A stretch of 64,000 bases of DNA from SZUA-584 sp040768905 (GTDB lineage: Bacteria > Bacillota > Clostridia > Christensenellales > SZUA-584), in assembly GCA_040768905.1 (NCBI GenBank), contig JAXGMA010000001.1, forward strand, positions 868,001 through 932,000, in the 5' to 3' direction. The notes beneath the pieces are model-generated. The model worked only from the letters and a program-made list of their open reading frames with translations. It did not search any database and had not been told where the DNA came from. A program made the translations under genes and the position numbers. Shown piece after piece: positions 31,991 to 39,521 of the stretch. Numbering within the stretch: the stretch's first letter is position 1; each line of letters opens with the position of its first letter.

Positions 31991-32152
31991 TTATCTGCCT
32001 GCCATTTGGCGTTCGACCTGCTCTATCATTCGCTTTACCATATAGCCGCCGACATATCCTGCTTCTTTGGATGTCAAATCGCCGTTGTAACCCTGCTTGA
32101 GATTGACACCAAGTTCATTGGCGATCTCATACTTCATGTTCTGAAGATCCAT
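31991..32152 (-). CDS. Alpha/beta-type small acid-soluble spore protein (second copy)
   Basis: A 53-residue protein, too short for a routine ORF cut-off. It starts MDLQNMKYEIANELGVNLKQ and contains the DNA-binding family motif GYNGDLTSKEAGYVGGYMVKRMI in outline. SASPs coat spore DNA and protect it from UV and heat. The KYEIANELGV segment includes the Glu-Ile site cut by the germination protease Gpr. GGAGG lies before the ATG at 32152. It follows a paralogue by 46 bases. Confidence 0.93.
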   Translation of the reverse strand: MDLQNMKYEIANELGVNLKQGYNGDLTSKEAGYVGGYMVKRMIEQVERQMAGR

Positions 32153-32198
32153 TTTTTAGCCTCCGTTTCTGCCTTTTTTATCATTTCATTCCGCTTGA

Positions 32199-32387
32199 TT
32201 ATTTTGAACCTTTAGCCTGATTGATCATTCTTTTGACCATTTCGCCGCCGACTGAGCCGTTCTGTTTGGATGTTAAATCACCATTGTAACCCTGTTTGAG
32301 ATTGACACCAAGCTCATTAGCGATCTCATACTTCATTTTATTCAATCCGTTTTGTGCTTCGGGCACCATTGATTTGTTTCTTGCCAT
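32199..32387 (-). CDS. Alpha/beta-type small acid-soluble spore protein
   Basis: A 62-residue spore DNA-binding protein. A short basic N-terminus (MARNKSMVPEAQNGLNKMK) precedes the protease-cleavage and DNA-binding core KYEIANELGVNLKQGYNGDL, then GGEMVKRMI. It shares most of its core with the downstream copy, so the pair arose by tandem duplication. A strong AAAGGAGGTGA ribosome binding site is present. It is expected to be made in the forespore under sigmaG, but I could not identify a convincing sigmaG promoter. Confidence 0.95.
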   Translation of the reverse strand: MARNKSMVPEAQNGLNKMKYEIANELGVNLKQGYNGDLTSKQNGSVGGEMVKRMINQAKGSK

Positions 32388-32478
32388 GTGTTATCACCTC
32401 CTTTGTTGCCATCAGCTAATACTAATTTGCCCAATAAATTAAAATATACGCTGGTAATTATATAGAGGTGTGGAAAAA

Positions 32479-34503
32479 TTAATTAATCGACATTTTATCG
32501 AATTTATGTGAATATCTAATATCAGCGTATTGCGCCAAATGAAGATATAAAGAAGGGTCGTATTTTTTTATTGAATCCGCGATGCGGCGCGCTTCCTGCA
32601 GCATTTTGATATCTTTGATCAACCCAGACATATAAAGATCGCAGCCTCCGCTTTGCCGGTCGCCCAAGAATTGTCCCGGCCCGCGCAGCACAAGATCATG
32701 CTCTGCAATTTTAAATCCATCGTTTGTTTTACAGAGAATGTCAAGGCGTTTGTTGTCTTTTTCATGAGACATTAAAAAACAATAAGACTGCAATGTGCCG
32801 CGCCCGACCCTCCCGCGCAACTGATGAAGCTGTGAAAGCCCGAAACGATCCGCGTTTTCAATGACCATGATGGTGGCAGCGGGAATGTCCACGCCCACTT
32901 CTATCACCGTTGTCGAAACAAGAATACTGCATTCTTTGTTTTTGAACTTTAAAAGAACGCTGTTTTTTTCCTCCGGTTTCTGCCTGCCGTGCAACAACGC
33001 CACTTTAAAACCAGAAAAGCGTGCCATGAGCTGGGCATATATATGTTCTGCAGAACAAAGATGAATATTCGTACTCTCTTCAACGGCAGGGCATACAACA
33101 AAGACCTGGGCGCCCTTTGCTATTTCTTTTTCAAGAAAACCATACATGTCCTGTCTTTTTGCTTCAGGTATGCGATAAGTTTTTACCGGCAATCTTCCCG
33201 GAGGCATCTCGTCCAGCACAGAAAGGTTGGTTTCACCGTATAGAATAAGCGCCAATGAACGGGGTATCGGCGTGGCTGACATGGTCAGGATATGCGGTGC
33301 GCGGGTTTTTGACTCAAGAAGTGCACGCTGCCCCACGCCGAAACGATGCTGCTCGTCAGTAATGATCAGTCCAAGCTTTGCAAATTGTACACGATCATAA
33401 AGCACGGCATGCGTGCCGATGACGATATCGGTTTGTCCGCTCGCTGTGTTTTGCAAAACAGTTTGGCGATGTGCTGCAGGCATGCTGCCTGTGATCAGTT
33501 CAAGGTTGATGCCAAAATCACAAAATATACGGCTTGCAGCCGCAAAGTGCTGTATTGCAAGAACTTCGGTCGGTACCATCATGGCGCATTGAAAGCCGCT
33601 TTGTACACAAAGATGCATGGCGTAAAAAGCCGGCATCGTTTTACCGCTTCCTACATCTCCCTGAAGCAAACGGTTCATAGGTTTTGTCTGTTTCAGATCC
33701 TTTGCGATCTCGTGCATGACGCGTATCTGCGCAGACGTCGGCGAAAAGCCCAACCGCTCCAAAAAACGCTGCGCAGCAGCATTGTCTGCAAGAAGCGGCA
33801 CGGCATTCTGCATGCTTTCTTTCTCGCGTTTTGAAAGTGCAACGCAGAACAAAAGAAGCTCTTCAAAGACAAGGCGTCTTTTAGCGATTTCAAGCGCCTG
33901 TTCATTTTGCGGAAAATGAATGTTTTTTATAGCAAAGGAGATATCCGTCAAATCGCACGCCGTGCGGAAACCATCAGGGAAAACATCGCTTACCGCATGC
34001 CCAAAGCTGTCAAGCGCCTGTTTAATGATGATGCGCATGCTTTTTTGTGTCAGGCCTGCTGTCAGTGCATACACAGGCATAAGGCCGCTTTCAAGCGGCG
34101 CATTTTTCTCTATGCTCGGGTTGGTGAATGTCAGTTTGCGCCCGATGCGCCTAATCTTGCCGGTCACGAAGATTGTCTCCCCGGGCTTATAAAGCCTGCG
34201 CATATACGGCTGGTTAAAAAAAACAGCCTCTGTGACGCCGGTCTCATCTGCAAGTGAAAATGTGACGGTGTTAAGGCTGTTGCGTATTCTTTTAATCTTT
34301 GGTTCTCCGCAGATGACGGCTTCCAACGTGTATATAGCGTCTTCTGAAAGCTGATCAACAGTGGCCCGCAAACCTGCCGTCTCATAATCGCGAGGCAAAT
34401 AATACAGAAGGTCTGCGACTGTGTTTATGCCCAGTTTGGCAAGAAGTATCGCTTTTTTCTTGCCGATGCCTTTAAGATTTGCTACATCTTGCAACAATAT
34501 CAT
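32479..34503 (-). CDS. recG: ATP-dependent DNA helicase RecG
   Basis: Remodels stalled replication forks and Holliday junctions. The 674-residue protein has the N-terminal wedge/OB domain (about 1-230), Walker A QGDVGSGKTMPA near 285, the DEQH box IITDEQHRFGVGQR near 380, TATP-like MSATPIPRSLAL near 405 and motif VI QLRGRVGRG near 555. Its ATG overlaps the stop of fakA (ATGA), a typical Bacillota arrangement. Confidence 0.97.
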   Translation of the reverse strand: MILLQDVANLKGIGKKKAILLAKLGINTVADLLYYLPRDYETAGLRATVDQLSEDAIYTLEAVICGEPKIKRIRNSLNTVTFSLADETGVTEAVFFNQPYMRRLYKPGETIFVTGKIRRIGRKLTFTNPSIEKNAPLESGLMPVYALTAGLTQKSMRIIIKQALDSFGHAVSDVFPDGFRTACDLTDISFAIKNIHFPQNEQALEIAKRRLVFEELLLFCVALSKREKESMQNAVPLLADNAAAQRFLERLGFSPTSAQIRVMHEIAKDLKQTKPMNRLLQGDVGSGKTMPAFYAMHLCVQSGFQCAMMVPTEVLAIQHFAAASRIFCDFGINLELITGSMPAAHRQTVLQNTASGQTDIVIGTHAVLYDRVQFAKLGLIITDEQHRFGVGQRALLESKTRAPHILTMSATPIPRSLALILYGETNLSVLDEMPPGRLPVKTYRIPEAKRQDMYGFLEKEIAKGAQVFVVCPAVEESTNIHLCSAEHIYAQLMARFSGFKVALLHGRQKPEEKNSVLLKFKNKECSILVSTTVIEVGVDIPAATIMVIENADRFGLSQLHQLRGRVGRGTLQSYCFLMSHEKDNKRLDILCKTNDGFKIAEHDLVLRGPGQFLGDRQSGGCDLYMSGLIKDIKMLQEARRIADSIKKYDPSLYLHLAQYADIRYSHKFDKMSIN

Positions 34504-36125
34504 TCAACAGCGAAAACAAATGGATAAACAGGCTGTCCGCCAAACTGCAGCTCAACGTCATAATCAGCATATTTATCTCTGACCATTGCGCCTATTTGCT
34601 CGGCAAAGTCCTCGGTCACACCGTCTCCGTAAAAAATGGTGATCACACTGTCGTCATCCGTGACCATTCCCTCAAGCAGTTTTGTGGCCGTTTCGAACAT
34701 ATCGCCGGAATGGCAGGTAATATCGCCGTCCTGTATGCCCAGCAGCTCTCCCTTTTTGATCATGTGGCCGTTTATTTTTGATTCGCGCACAGCGCTCGTG
34801 ATCTGTCCTGTCTTGACCGTGTCTATGGCTTTTTTCATGCGTTCTTTGTTTTCCTCAAAATCGAGTTCTGGATTATAAGCCAGAACGCCTGTGATGCCCT
34901 GCGGGATTGACCGGGAAGGGATGACAAAAACATTCTTATCGGAAAACTGTGCAGCTTGCTCAGCGGCAAGTATAATGTTTTTGTTGTTCGGGAAAACAAA
35001 AACGTTGTTGGACGGCACTTTTTCGATGGCTTTGGAGATGGTTTCTGTTGAGGGATTCATCGTCTGTCCGCCCTCAACAACTTCATCAACCAAAAACTCT
35101 TTAAAGATATTGACGATGCCTGATCCTGCGGCTACGGTGACCAGTGCCATCTCCTTTTGCTCTTTTGGCGGCACATCAGCATCATGGTCGATTTCATTGT
35201 GCTGTTCGCGCATATTATCAATTTTTATTTTTGACAACTCACCGAAACGCAATGCAAACTGAAGTGCTTTTCCGGGCACATTGGTATGGACATGCGTTTT
35301 TACGAGCTGTAAGTCACCCACAACAAGAACGCAGTCACCAATTTTCATGAGCTTCTCACGGTAACGGTCAATATCATCCTGTGTCACTGATTCATTAATA
35401 TTTTTGATAAAATACTCCGTGCAATAAATAAATTCTATGTCCTCACCACCTGACATTTCCGAAAAATCAACCGTGTTCTCCGGTTCGAACACGAGATTAT
35501 CGGTGATAGATTCGCCGTCCAGGGCCATTTTAAAGCCCCTGTATATCACCAGCAGCCCTTTGCCGCCGGCGTCCACAACGCCCGCTTCTTTGAGAACAGG
35601 CAGCATGTCCGGAGTTTTCCGCAGCGTCTGAGCGCCCTGTTCAATCACAGCGTCGAGCACCATGAAGATATTGTCGCCGCGCGACGCACATCGAACAGCC
35701 GCCTTGGCCATATCCTTGGCCACTGTCAGTATCGTCCCTTCTTTGGGCTTCATCACAGCCTTGTAAGCCGCATCAACGCCATCCTGCATTGCGCGTGCAA
35801 AGTCTAAAGGCGTGGCCGAATCGATGCCGGCAAGGCCTTTGGATAACCCTCTGAACAATTGAGATAAAATGACGCCTGAATTGCCTCTGGCGCCTTTGAG
35901 CGCACCCAAAGAAAGCGCATCTCCCACGGTTTTTACGCTTGAAGCGTCCACCGATTTGACTTCTTTGACTGCTGAAATCATGGTAAGCGACATATTTGTA
36001 CCCGTGTCGCCGTCTGGAACGGGAAAAACATTCAGTGCATTTAAATTCTTTTTGTTCTGTTCAAGCAAAGCGGCTGCTGCAAAAATCATGTCTTTAAGCA
36101 GCTCGCCTGTCAGCTTTTCGTGCAT
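34500..36125 (-). CDS. fakA: Fatty acid kinase catalytic subunit FakA (DAK2 domain, YloV)
   Basis: With a FakB fatty-acid carrier, FakA phosphorylates fatty acids so they can enter phospholipid synthesis. The N-terminal DAK2 kinase domain (about 1-200) has NVFPVPDGDTGTNMSLTM near 30, the aspartate cluster that binds Mg-ATP, and GARGNSGVILSQLFRG near 80. The middle and C-terminal parts match the rest of the YloV family. The 541-residue length is normal. It sits between asp23 and recG. No fakB (DegV) gene is in the window. Confidence 0.94.
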   Translation of the reverse strand: MHEKLTGELLKDMIFAAAALLEQNKKNLNALNVFPVPDGDTGTNMSLTMISAVKEVKSVDASSVKTVGDALSLGALKGARGNSGVILSQLFRGLSKGLAGIDSATPLDFARAMQDGVDAAYKAVMKPKEGTILTVAKDMAKAAVRCASRGDNIFMVLDAVIEQGAQTLRKTPDMLPVLKEAGVVDAGGKGLLVIYRGFKMALDGESITDNLVFEPENTVDFSEMSGGEDIEFIYCTEYFIKNINESVTQDDIDRYREKLMKIGDCVLVVGDLQLVKTHVHTNVPGKALQFALRFGELSKIKIDNMREQHNEIDHDADVPPKEQKEMALVTVAAGSGIVNIFKEFLVDEVVEGGQTMNPSTETISKAIEKVPSNNVFVFPNNKNIILAAEQAAQFSDKNVFVIPSRSIPQGITGVLAYNPELDFEENKERMKKAIDTVKTGQITSAVRESKINGHMIKKGELLGIQDGDITCHSGDMFETATKLLEGMVTDDDSVITIFYGDGVTEDFAEQIGAMVRDKYADYDVELQFGGQPVYPFVFAVE

Positions 36126-36136
36126 CGCATATCCCC

Positions 36137-36487
36137 CTATACCCTGATGCCGTTCACCGTCACGTTGACCTTATCAACATGAAGCCCGGTAATCTTCTCG
36201 ACTATGTACTTGACTGTATCAATGACATTCGAGGCCACAGCAGCTATGGATACACCGTATTCGACTATAACATATAAATGAATGCGTACTGCGTCGTTCT
36301 CGGTCGTTATTTTGACGCCTTTGTTTAAATTTTCGCCTTTTAATAATTCCACAATTCCGTCCATAGCTTTTTGTGAAGACATACCGACAATACCGTAACA
36401 GTCCATCGTTGCGACACCAGCAAGGTTGGATAAAAATTCATCGGTATACATGATCTTGCCGTAAGAGTTTTGCTGTGTGACAGCCAT
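36137..36487 (-). CDS. Asp23/Gls24 family protein (YloU)
   Basis: A 116-residue alkaline-shock/envelope-stress family protein. The typical YTDEFLSNLAGVATMDCYGIVGM start and the KITTENDAVRIHLYVIVEYG core are present. The family forms cytoplasmic assemblies near the membrane and often accompanies FakA. The gene is divergent from rpmB, as in Bacillus. AAGGAGG precedes the ATG. Confidence 0.92.
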   Translation of the reverse strand: MAVTQQNSYGKIMYTDEFLSNLAGVATMDCYGIVGMSSQKAMDGIVELLKGENLNKGVKITTENDAVRIHLYVIVEYGVSIAAVASNVIDTVKYIVEKITGLHVDKVNVTVNGIRV

Positions 36488-36530
36488 TCCAAAAGCCTCC
36501 TTGAATCGAATATCAGAGTCCGGCGAGTTT

Positions 36531-36559
36531 AATCTATCGTTTTTTGACGCCTACGTCAA
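36531..36559 (-). promoter_or_regulatory. SigmaA promoter of asp23-fakA-recG
   Basis: On the minus strand TTGACG (36554-36559) and TAGATT (36531-36536) are 17 bases apart, 43 bases upstream of the asp23-family start codon. Confidence 0.7.
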
Positions 36560-36599
36560 GTGATTTTAAGCAATTGAAACGAAAATTTAAGAATTCACC

Positions 36600-36628
36600 T
36601 TGCCAAAAAAAATGATTGATGATAGAAT
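36600..36628 (+). promoter_or_regulatory. SigmaA promoter of rpmB
   Basis: TTGCCA (36600-36605) and TAGAAT (36623-36628) are 17 bases apart, 38 bases upstream of the rpmB ATG. It is divergent from the asp23 promoter, with about 40 bases between the two -35 boxes. Confidence 0.7.
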
Positions 36629-36666
36629 ATCACTCGGCGTTTTGCAAAAAAAGAGAGGTGTAAAGC

Positions 36667-36855
36667 ATGGCAAAGTTTTGTGAGATATGCAAAAAAGGCA
36701 TCATTGCGGGCAATACGGTCAGCCATTCCAACAGAAAAGCCAGAAGGACATGGTCTCCGAATGTTCAGCGTGTACGTGCGGTTTTGGATGGTGCACCAAA
36801 AAGGCTGTATGTATGCACCAGATGCCTGCGTTCAGGCAAGGTGACCCGCGTATAA
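36667..36855 (+). CDS. rpmB: 50S ribosomal protein L28
   Basis: A 62-residue large-subunit protein. The zinc-binding form of L28 is present: CEIC at residues 5-8 and CTRC near the end. The conserved NTVSHSNRKARRTWSPN segment contacts 23S rRNA. GAGAGGTG precedes the ATG. It is a single-gene unit with its own promoter and terminator. Confidence 0.97.
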   Translation: MAKFCEICKKGIIAGNTVSHSNRKARRTWSPNVQRVRAVLDGAPKRLYVCTRCLRSGKVTRV

Positions 36856-36876
36856 ATGATATTGCAAGTCTATCGC

Positions 36877-36904
36877 AGAGCCGTTTTTTATAGGCGGCTC
36901 TTTT
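36877..36904 (+). terminator. Rho-independent terminator of rpmB
   Basis: AGAGCCG (36877-36883) pairs with CGGCTCT (36895-36901) and is followed by TTT. It lies about 20 bases after the rpmB stop. Confidence 0.75.
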
Positions 36905-36948
36905 GGTAATCATCAATACTCGGTATTGGGTTTTTATGTATCCATGTG

Positions 36949-37014
36949 TTATTTAAATAATTTCTTAAGTATACCGCGCAGGCACCGCGGCGCTTTGAAG
37001 CAGTAGATTTTCAT
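36949..37014 (-). CDS. spoVM: Stage V sporulation protein M
   Basis: A 21-residue amphipathic peptide. It begins MKIYCFKAPRCLRGILKK and ends with three further residues. SpoVM binds the convex forespore membrane and recruits the coat ATPase SpoIVA. The MK(I/F)Y start, the lysine at position 7, the proline at position 9 and the GIL/GIV core match Bacillus SpoVM, which is five residues longer. The location between thiN and rpmB is the same as in Bacillus. GGAGGTGA lies five bases before the ATG. It is too short for an ordinary ORF list. Confidence 0.88.
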   Translation of the reverse strand: MKIYCFKAPRCLRGILKKLFK

Positions 37015-37125
37015 ATCGCTCACCTCCGTGTCGACAAAGCCTAAGCTTTTTATTCAGTCACAAATCAACCAAACACAGATTGTTAACGCTAAAATTGCAG
37101 GACAGAATGCGCATTCACTTTTGTT

Positions 37126-37287
37126 TCATAGCCGTTTTTTCAGTATGACGGTGCCTGCGCAGATCAGTATCGTGCCCAGTATGGAGAGCCATACCCAAAA
37201 AGGCGTAAAGCATATCAACAAAATCACACCGACAAAAATGAGAAAGCATGCGATCATCCGGCGCAAAACACAATTCCCGCAAAGCAA
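37126..37287 (-). CDS. Small Cys-rich two-helix membrane protein
   Basis: A 53-residue frame starting with TTG at 37287 behind a GGGGTGA ribosome binding site four bases upstream. The N-terminus is MLCGNCVLRRM, and two hydrophobic helices follow (about 12-30 and 32-47) with a short basic end KKRL. Further in-frame cysteines occur upstream of the TTG. The pattern of a CxxC-type head plus a helical hairpin looks genuine for a small membrane protein, but I know no named family. It lies between thiN and spoVM on the same strand, so it may be expressed with sporulation or thiamine genes. Confidence 0.5.
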   Translation of the reverse strand: MLCGNCVLRRMIACFLIFVGVILLICFTPFWVWLSILGTILICAGTVILKKRL

Positions 37288-37352
37288 GCAATCACCCCCC
37301 CGCAGCAGATAAATACCGGTTTGTATATCATACGGTTTGATGAGAAAAAATG

Positions 37353-37991
37353 TTACGAATCGGCAAAAATCTTTGCGACAAGCGCAAAGCCGCCGGATAT
37401 GGATAGATGCACAGGGCTCTTTTCGATAATATTGCTGATGCCGCGTGTCGCATCGGTGCGCAGCAGCAAGTTAACGAGAGGATATTTCAGATTTGTTGCG
37501 GTCACACGGATATCGCCCGTCAGAGGAAGAATGGAAATCGTTTGGCCGGCCTGTGCGTAGATATCTTGCTCGCCGGTCAAAGCACGCAGTTCATTGAAAC
37601 GGTCAATGATGCGGCAGCGCACGCCTGCATTCTCTGAGCGCACAAGCAGCGCAAGATTAGCCAGCATGTGGTCGGTGCGTTTGCCGGTCGCGCCGAGCAT
37701 CACGATATCGTCTGCCCCCGCTAAGATCGCATGATCGACCGCCGCCTCGCCGTCAGTTTGGTCTTTTTCGCGCGGCAGGCTGATGATGCGCGCCCCTGCT
37801 CTCTTAAGACGTTCAGCGCATGCCATATCGGAAGAATCAAAATCGCCAATGAGCACATCAGGCACGATGGAAAAGTATCTTAAGTATGAGGCTGCCCCGT
37901 CCACCGCGATCACAAGATCAGCCAGCTTTAAATGCGATTTGAGCAATGCGTGTGAAGGCGCGCTGCCGTTGGATATGATGAGGCACTTCAT
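37353..37991 (-). CDS. thiN: Thiamine pyrophosphokinase
   Basis: Converts thiamine and ATP to thiamine diphosphate. In this 212-residue protein the ATP-binding motif DLVIAVDGAASYL lies near residue 30, PDVLIGDFDSS near 48, the catalytic acidic stretch EKDQTDGEAAVDHA near 77 and GATGKRTDHMLANL near 98. The C-terminal beta domain binds thiamine. It overlaps rpe by four bases. The order rpe-thiN-spoVM matches Bacillus. Confidence 0.94.
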   Translation of the reverse strand: MKCLIISNGSAPSHALLKSHLKLADLVIAVDGAASYLRYFSIVPDVLIGDFDSSDMACAERLKRAGARIISLPREKDQTDGEAAVDHAILAGADDIVMLGATGKRTDHMLANLALLVRSENAGVRCRIIDRFNELRALTGEQDIYAQAGQTISILPLTGDIRVTATNLKYPLVNLLLRTDATRGISNIIEKSPVHLSISGGFALVAKIFADS

Positions 37992-38638
37992 TTTATTTGC
38001 TTTAAACGCGCGATTACATCGGAAGGGTCATCCGCAGAAAACACGGCATTGCCTGCCACCAGCACATTGACACCCGCGTCCACCACGGATTTGGCGTTTT
38101 GCGCATTGATACCTCCGTCCATCTGGATATCGGTCTTAAGATTGCGTTCTAAAAGCATTTGTTTCAGCCGTGCGGCTTTTTTTAGGACATAAGAGATCAT
38201 AGATTGGCCCCCGAACCCAGGATTTACCGACATCAGCAACACCATGTCAAGCTGTTCAAGAACATTTTCGAGCACGCATAAAGGGGTGTGAGGATTAAGG
38301 GCCACACCGCATTTTTTTCCTGTATTCCGTATCAGCTGCAGCGTCCTGTCAAGGTGCACAGTGGATTCTTCATGCACCACGATAATATCTGCGCCGGCAT
38401 CGGCAAATTCTTCAACGAAACGTTCGGGCGACTGAACCATAAGATGAACATCCAGCACGAGCGCGGTTTGTTTCCTTAAGTCTCTGATCATGTTTTGGCC
38501 GAAAGTGATATTGGGAACGAACATGCCATCCATCACATCACAGTGGATATAATCCGCACCGGCTTTCTCGAGCATTTTTACCGCATCAAATATCTTTGTA
38601 AAATCCGCAGATAGTATTGACGGCGCCACCTTAATCAT
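37988..38638 (-). CDS. rpe: Ribulose-phosphate 3-epimerase
   Basis: Interconverts ribulose-5-phosphate and xylulose-5-phosphate in the pentose phosphate pathway. The 216-residue TIM barrel has the metal-binding residues in APSILSADF, DYIHCDVMDG and VHLMV, the loop SVNPGFGGQ near 140 and the aspartate in MDGGIN near 175. It overlaps rsgA by eight bases. Confidence 0.96.
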   Translation of the reverse strand: MIKVAPSILSADFTKIFDAVKMLEKAGADYIHCDVMDGMFVPNITFGQNMIRDLRKQTALVLDVHLMVQSPERFVEEFADAGADIIVVHEESTVHLDRTLQLIRNTGKKCGVALNPHTPLCVLENVLEQLDMVLLMSVNPGFGGQSMISYVLKKAARLKQMLLERNLKTDIQMDGGINAQNAKSVVDAGVNVLVAGNAVFSADDPSDVIARLKQIK

Positions 38639-39521
38639 ATTCTTTTGTCCTCCTGTCTGTTAATTCTTTTAAAATGACAAGATACCGCTGGTAGCGATTC
38701 TTGTTGATCAACCCTTTGCTTACCGCTTCTTTGATGCTGCAACCCGGTTCCCGCGCATGTATACATGAGGAAAAACGGCAAGCGTTCGCATAAGCGGAAA
38801 AATCATTATAGTAAGTCCAAAGCTGCTCCGGGTCAAGGCCGCTTGTCTCAAGGAATGAAAATCCGGGGGTATCCACAACCATGGCGCCGATGTCATCCAG
38901 AACGAGCAGCTCCGCATGCCGTGTGGTGTGCTTGCCTCTGTCTGTCTTTTTTGAGAGGCTGCCGGTTTCAAGCTCAAACCATGGAAATAAAGCATTGAGG
39001 ATAGATGACTTGCCCACGGCAGACTGACCGGCCAGGCAAGTGCAGTGCCCTTTAAGGTATTCTTTTAATGCATCAAGCCCTTCGCCCAGATGTGCTGAGA
39101 CGCACAAAGTATCGCAAACACATCTGTATTCATCCTGCAAGGCCAAAACCTCGCTCTCCTCGGCCGTATCGCATTTATTTATCACAAGCAGCGGCCTGAT
39201 GTTTGCCCTTTTGGCCTCGACGATAAGTTTGTCGCAAAGCATCAGATCGGGATTTGGTTTTCGTACCGACACAACGATCGCCGCTGTATCAATATTGGCG
39301 ACCCGCGGCCGAGCTAAAGCGTTGCGGCGAGGCAGCAGTGTTTCGATATAGCCTATACCGTCTGTGCCGACAGAAAATTCCGCAGTATCTCCGGGCAAGG
39401 GCACGACGCCTTCATTTCGGAATCGCCCGCACGCCTTGCATGCGAAAAGATGGCCATTATCATCACGCAGCGTATAAAAACCTCCAACGCCTTTTAAAAT
39501 CGTTCCTTTTTTATCCGACAA
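38631..39521 (-). CDS. rsgA: Ribosome small-subunit-dependent GTPase A
   Basis: A circularly permuted GTPase that checks late 30S maturation. The N-terminal OB domain (about 1-70) is followed by G4 (VINKCD), G1 (AGQSAVGKSSILN near 165), the G2 stretch GKHTTRHAEL and G3 (VDTPGFSFLE near 215). The C-terminal zinc finger has cysteines and a histidine in CRFSSCIHAREPGCSIKEAV. It uses a TTG start at 39521 with GAGG upstream, overlapping the end of prkC by 11 bases. Confidence 0.95.
   Translation of the reverse strand: MSDKKGTILKGVGGFYTLRDDNGHLFACKACGRFRNEGVVPLPGDTAEFSVGTDGIGYIETLLPRRNALARPRVANIDTAAIVVSVRKPNPDLMLCDKLIVEAKRANIRPLLVINKCDTAEESEVLALQDEYRCVCDTLCVSAHLGEGLDALKEYLKGHCTCLAGQSAVGKSSILNALFPWFELETGSLSKKTDRGKHTTRHAELLVLDDIGAMVVDTPGFSFLETSGLDPEQLWTYYNDFSAYANACRFSSCIHAREPGCSIKEAVSKGLINKNRYQRYLVILKELTDRRTKEYD

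Noticed and set aside
32388..32478. Possible sigmaG promoter before the first SASP gene
   Set aside because: GTATA and CAAATTA are present but the spacing is about 15 bases rather than 17-18, so I do not claim it.
37028..37312. Plus-strand 94-codon open frame
   Set aside because: Low-complexity product without motif or ribosome binding site, antisense to the better supported 53-residue membrane peptide.
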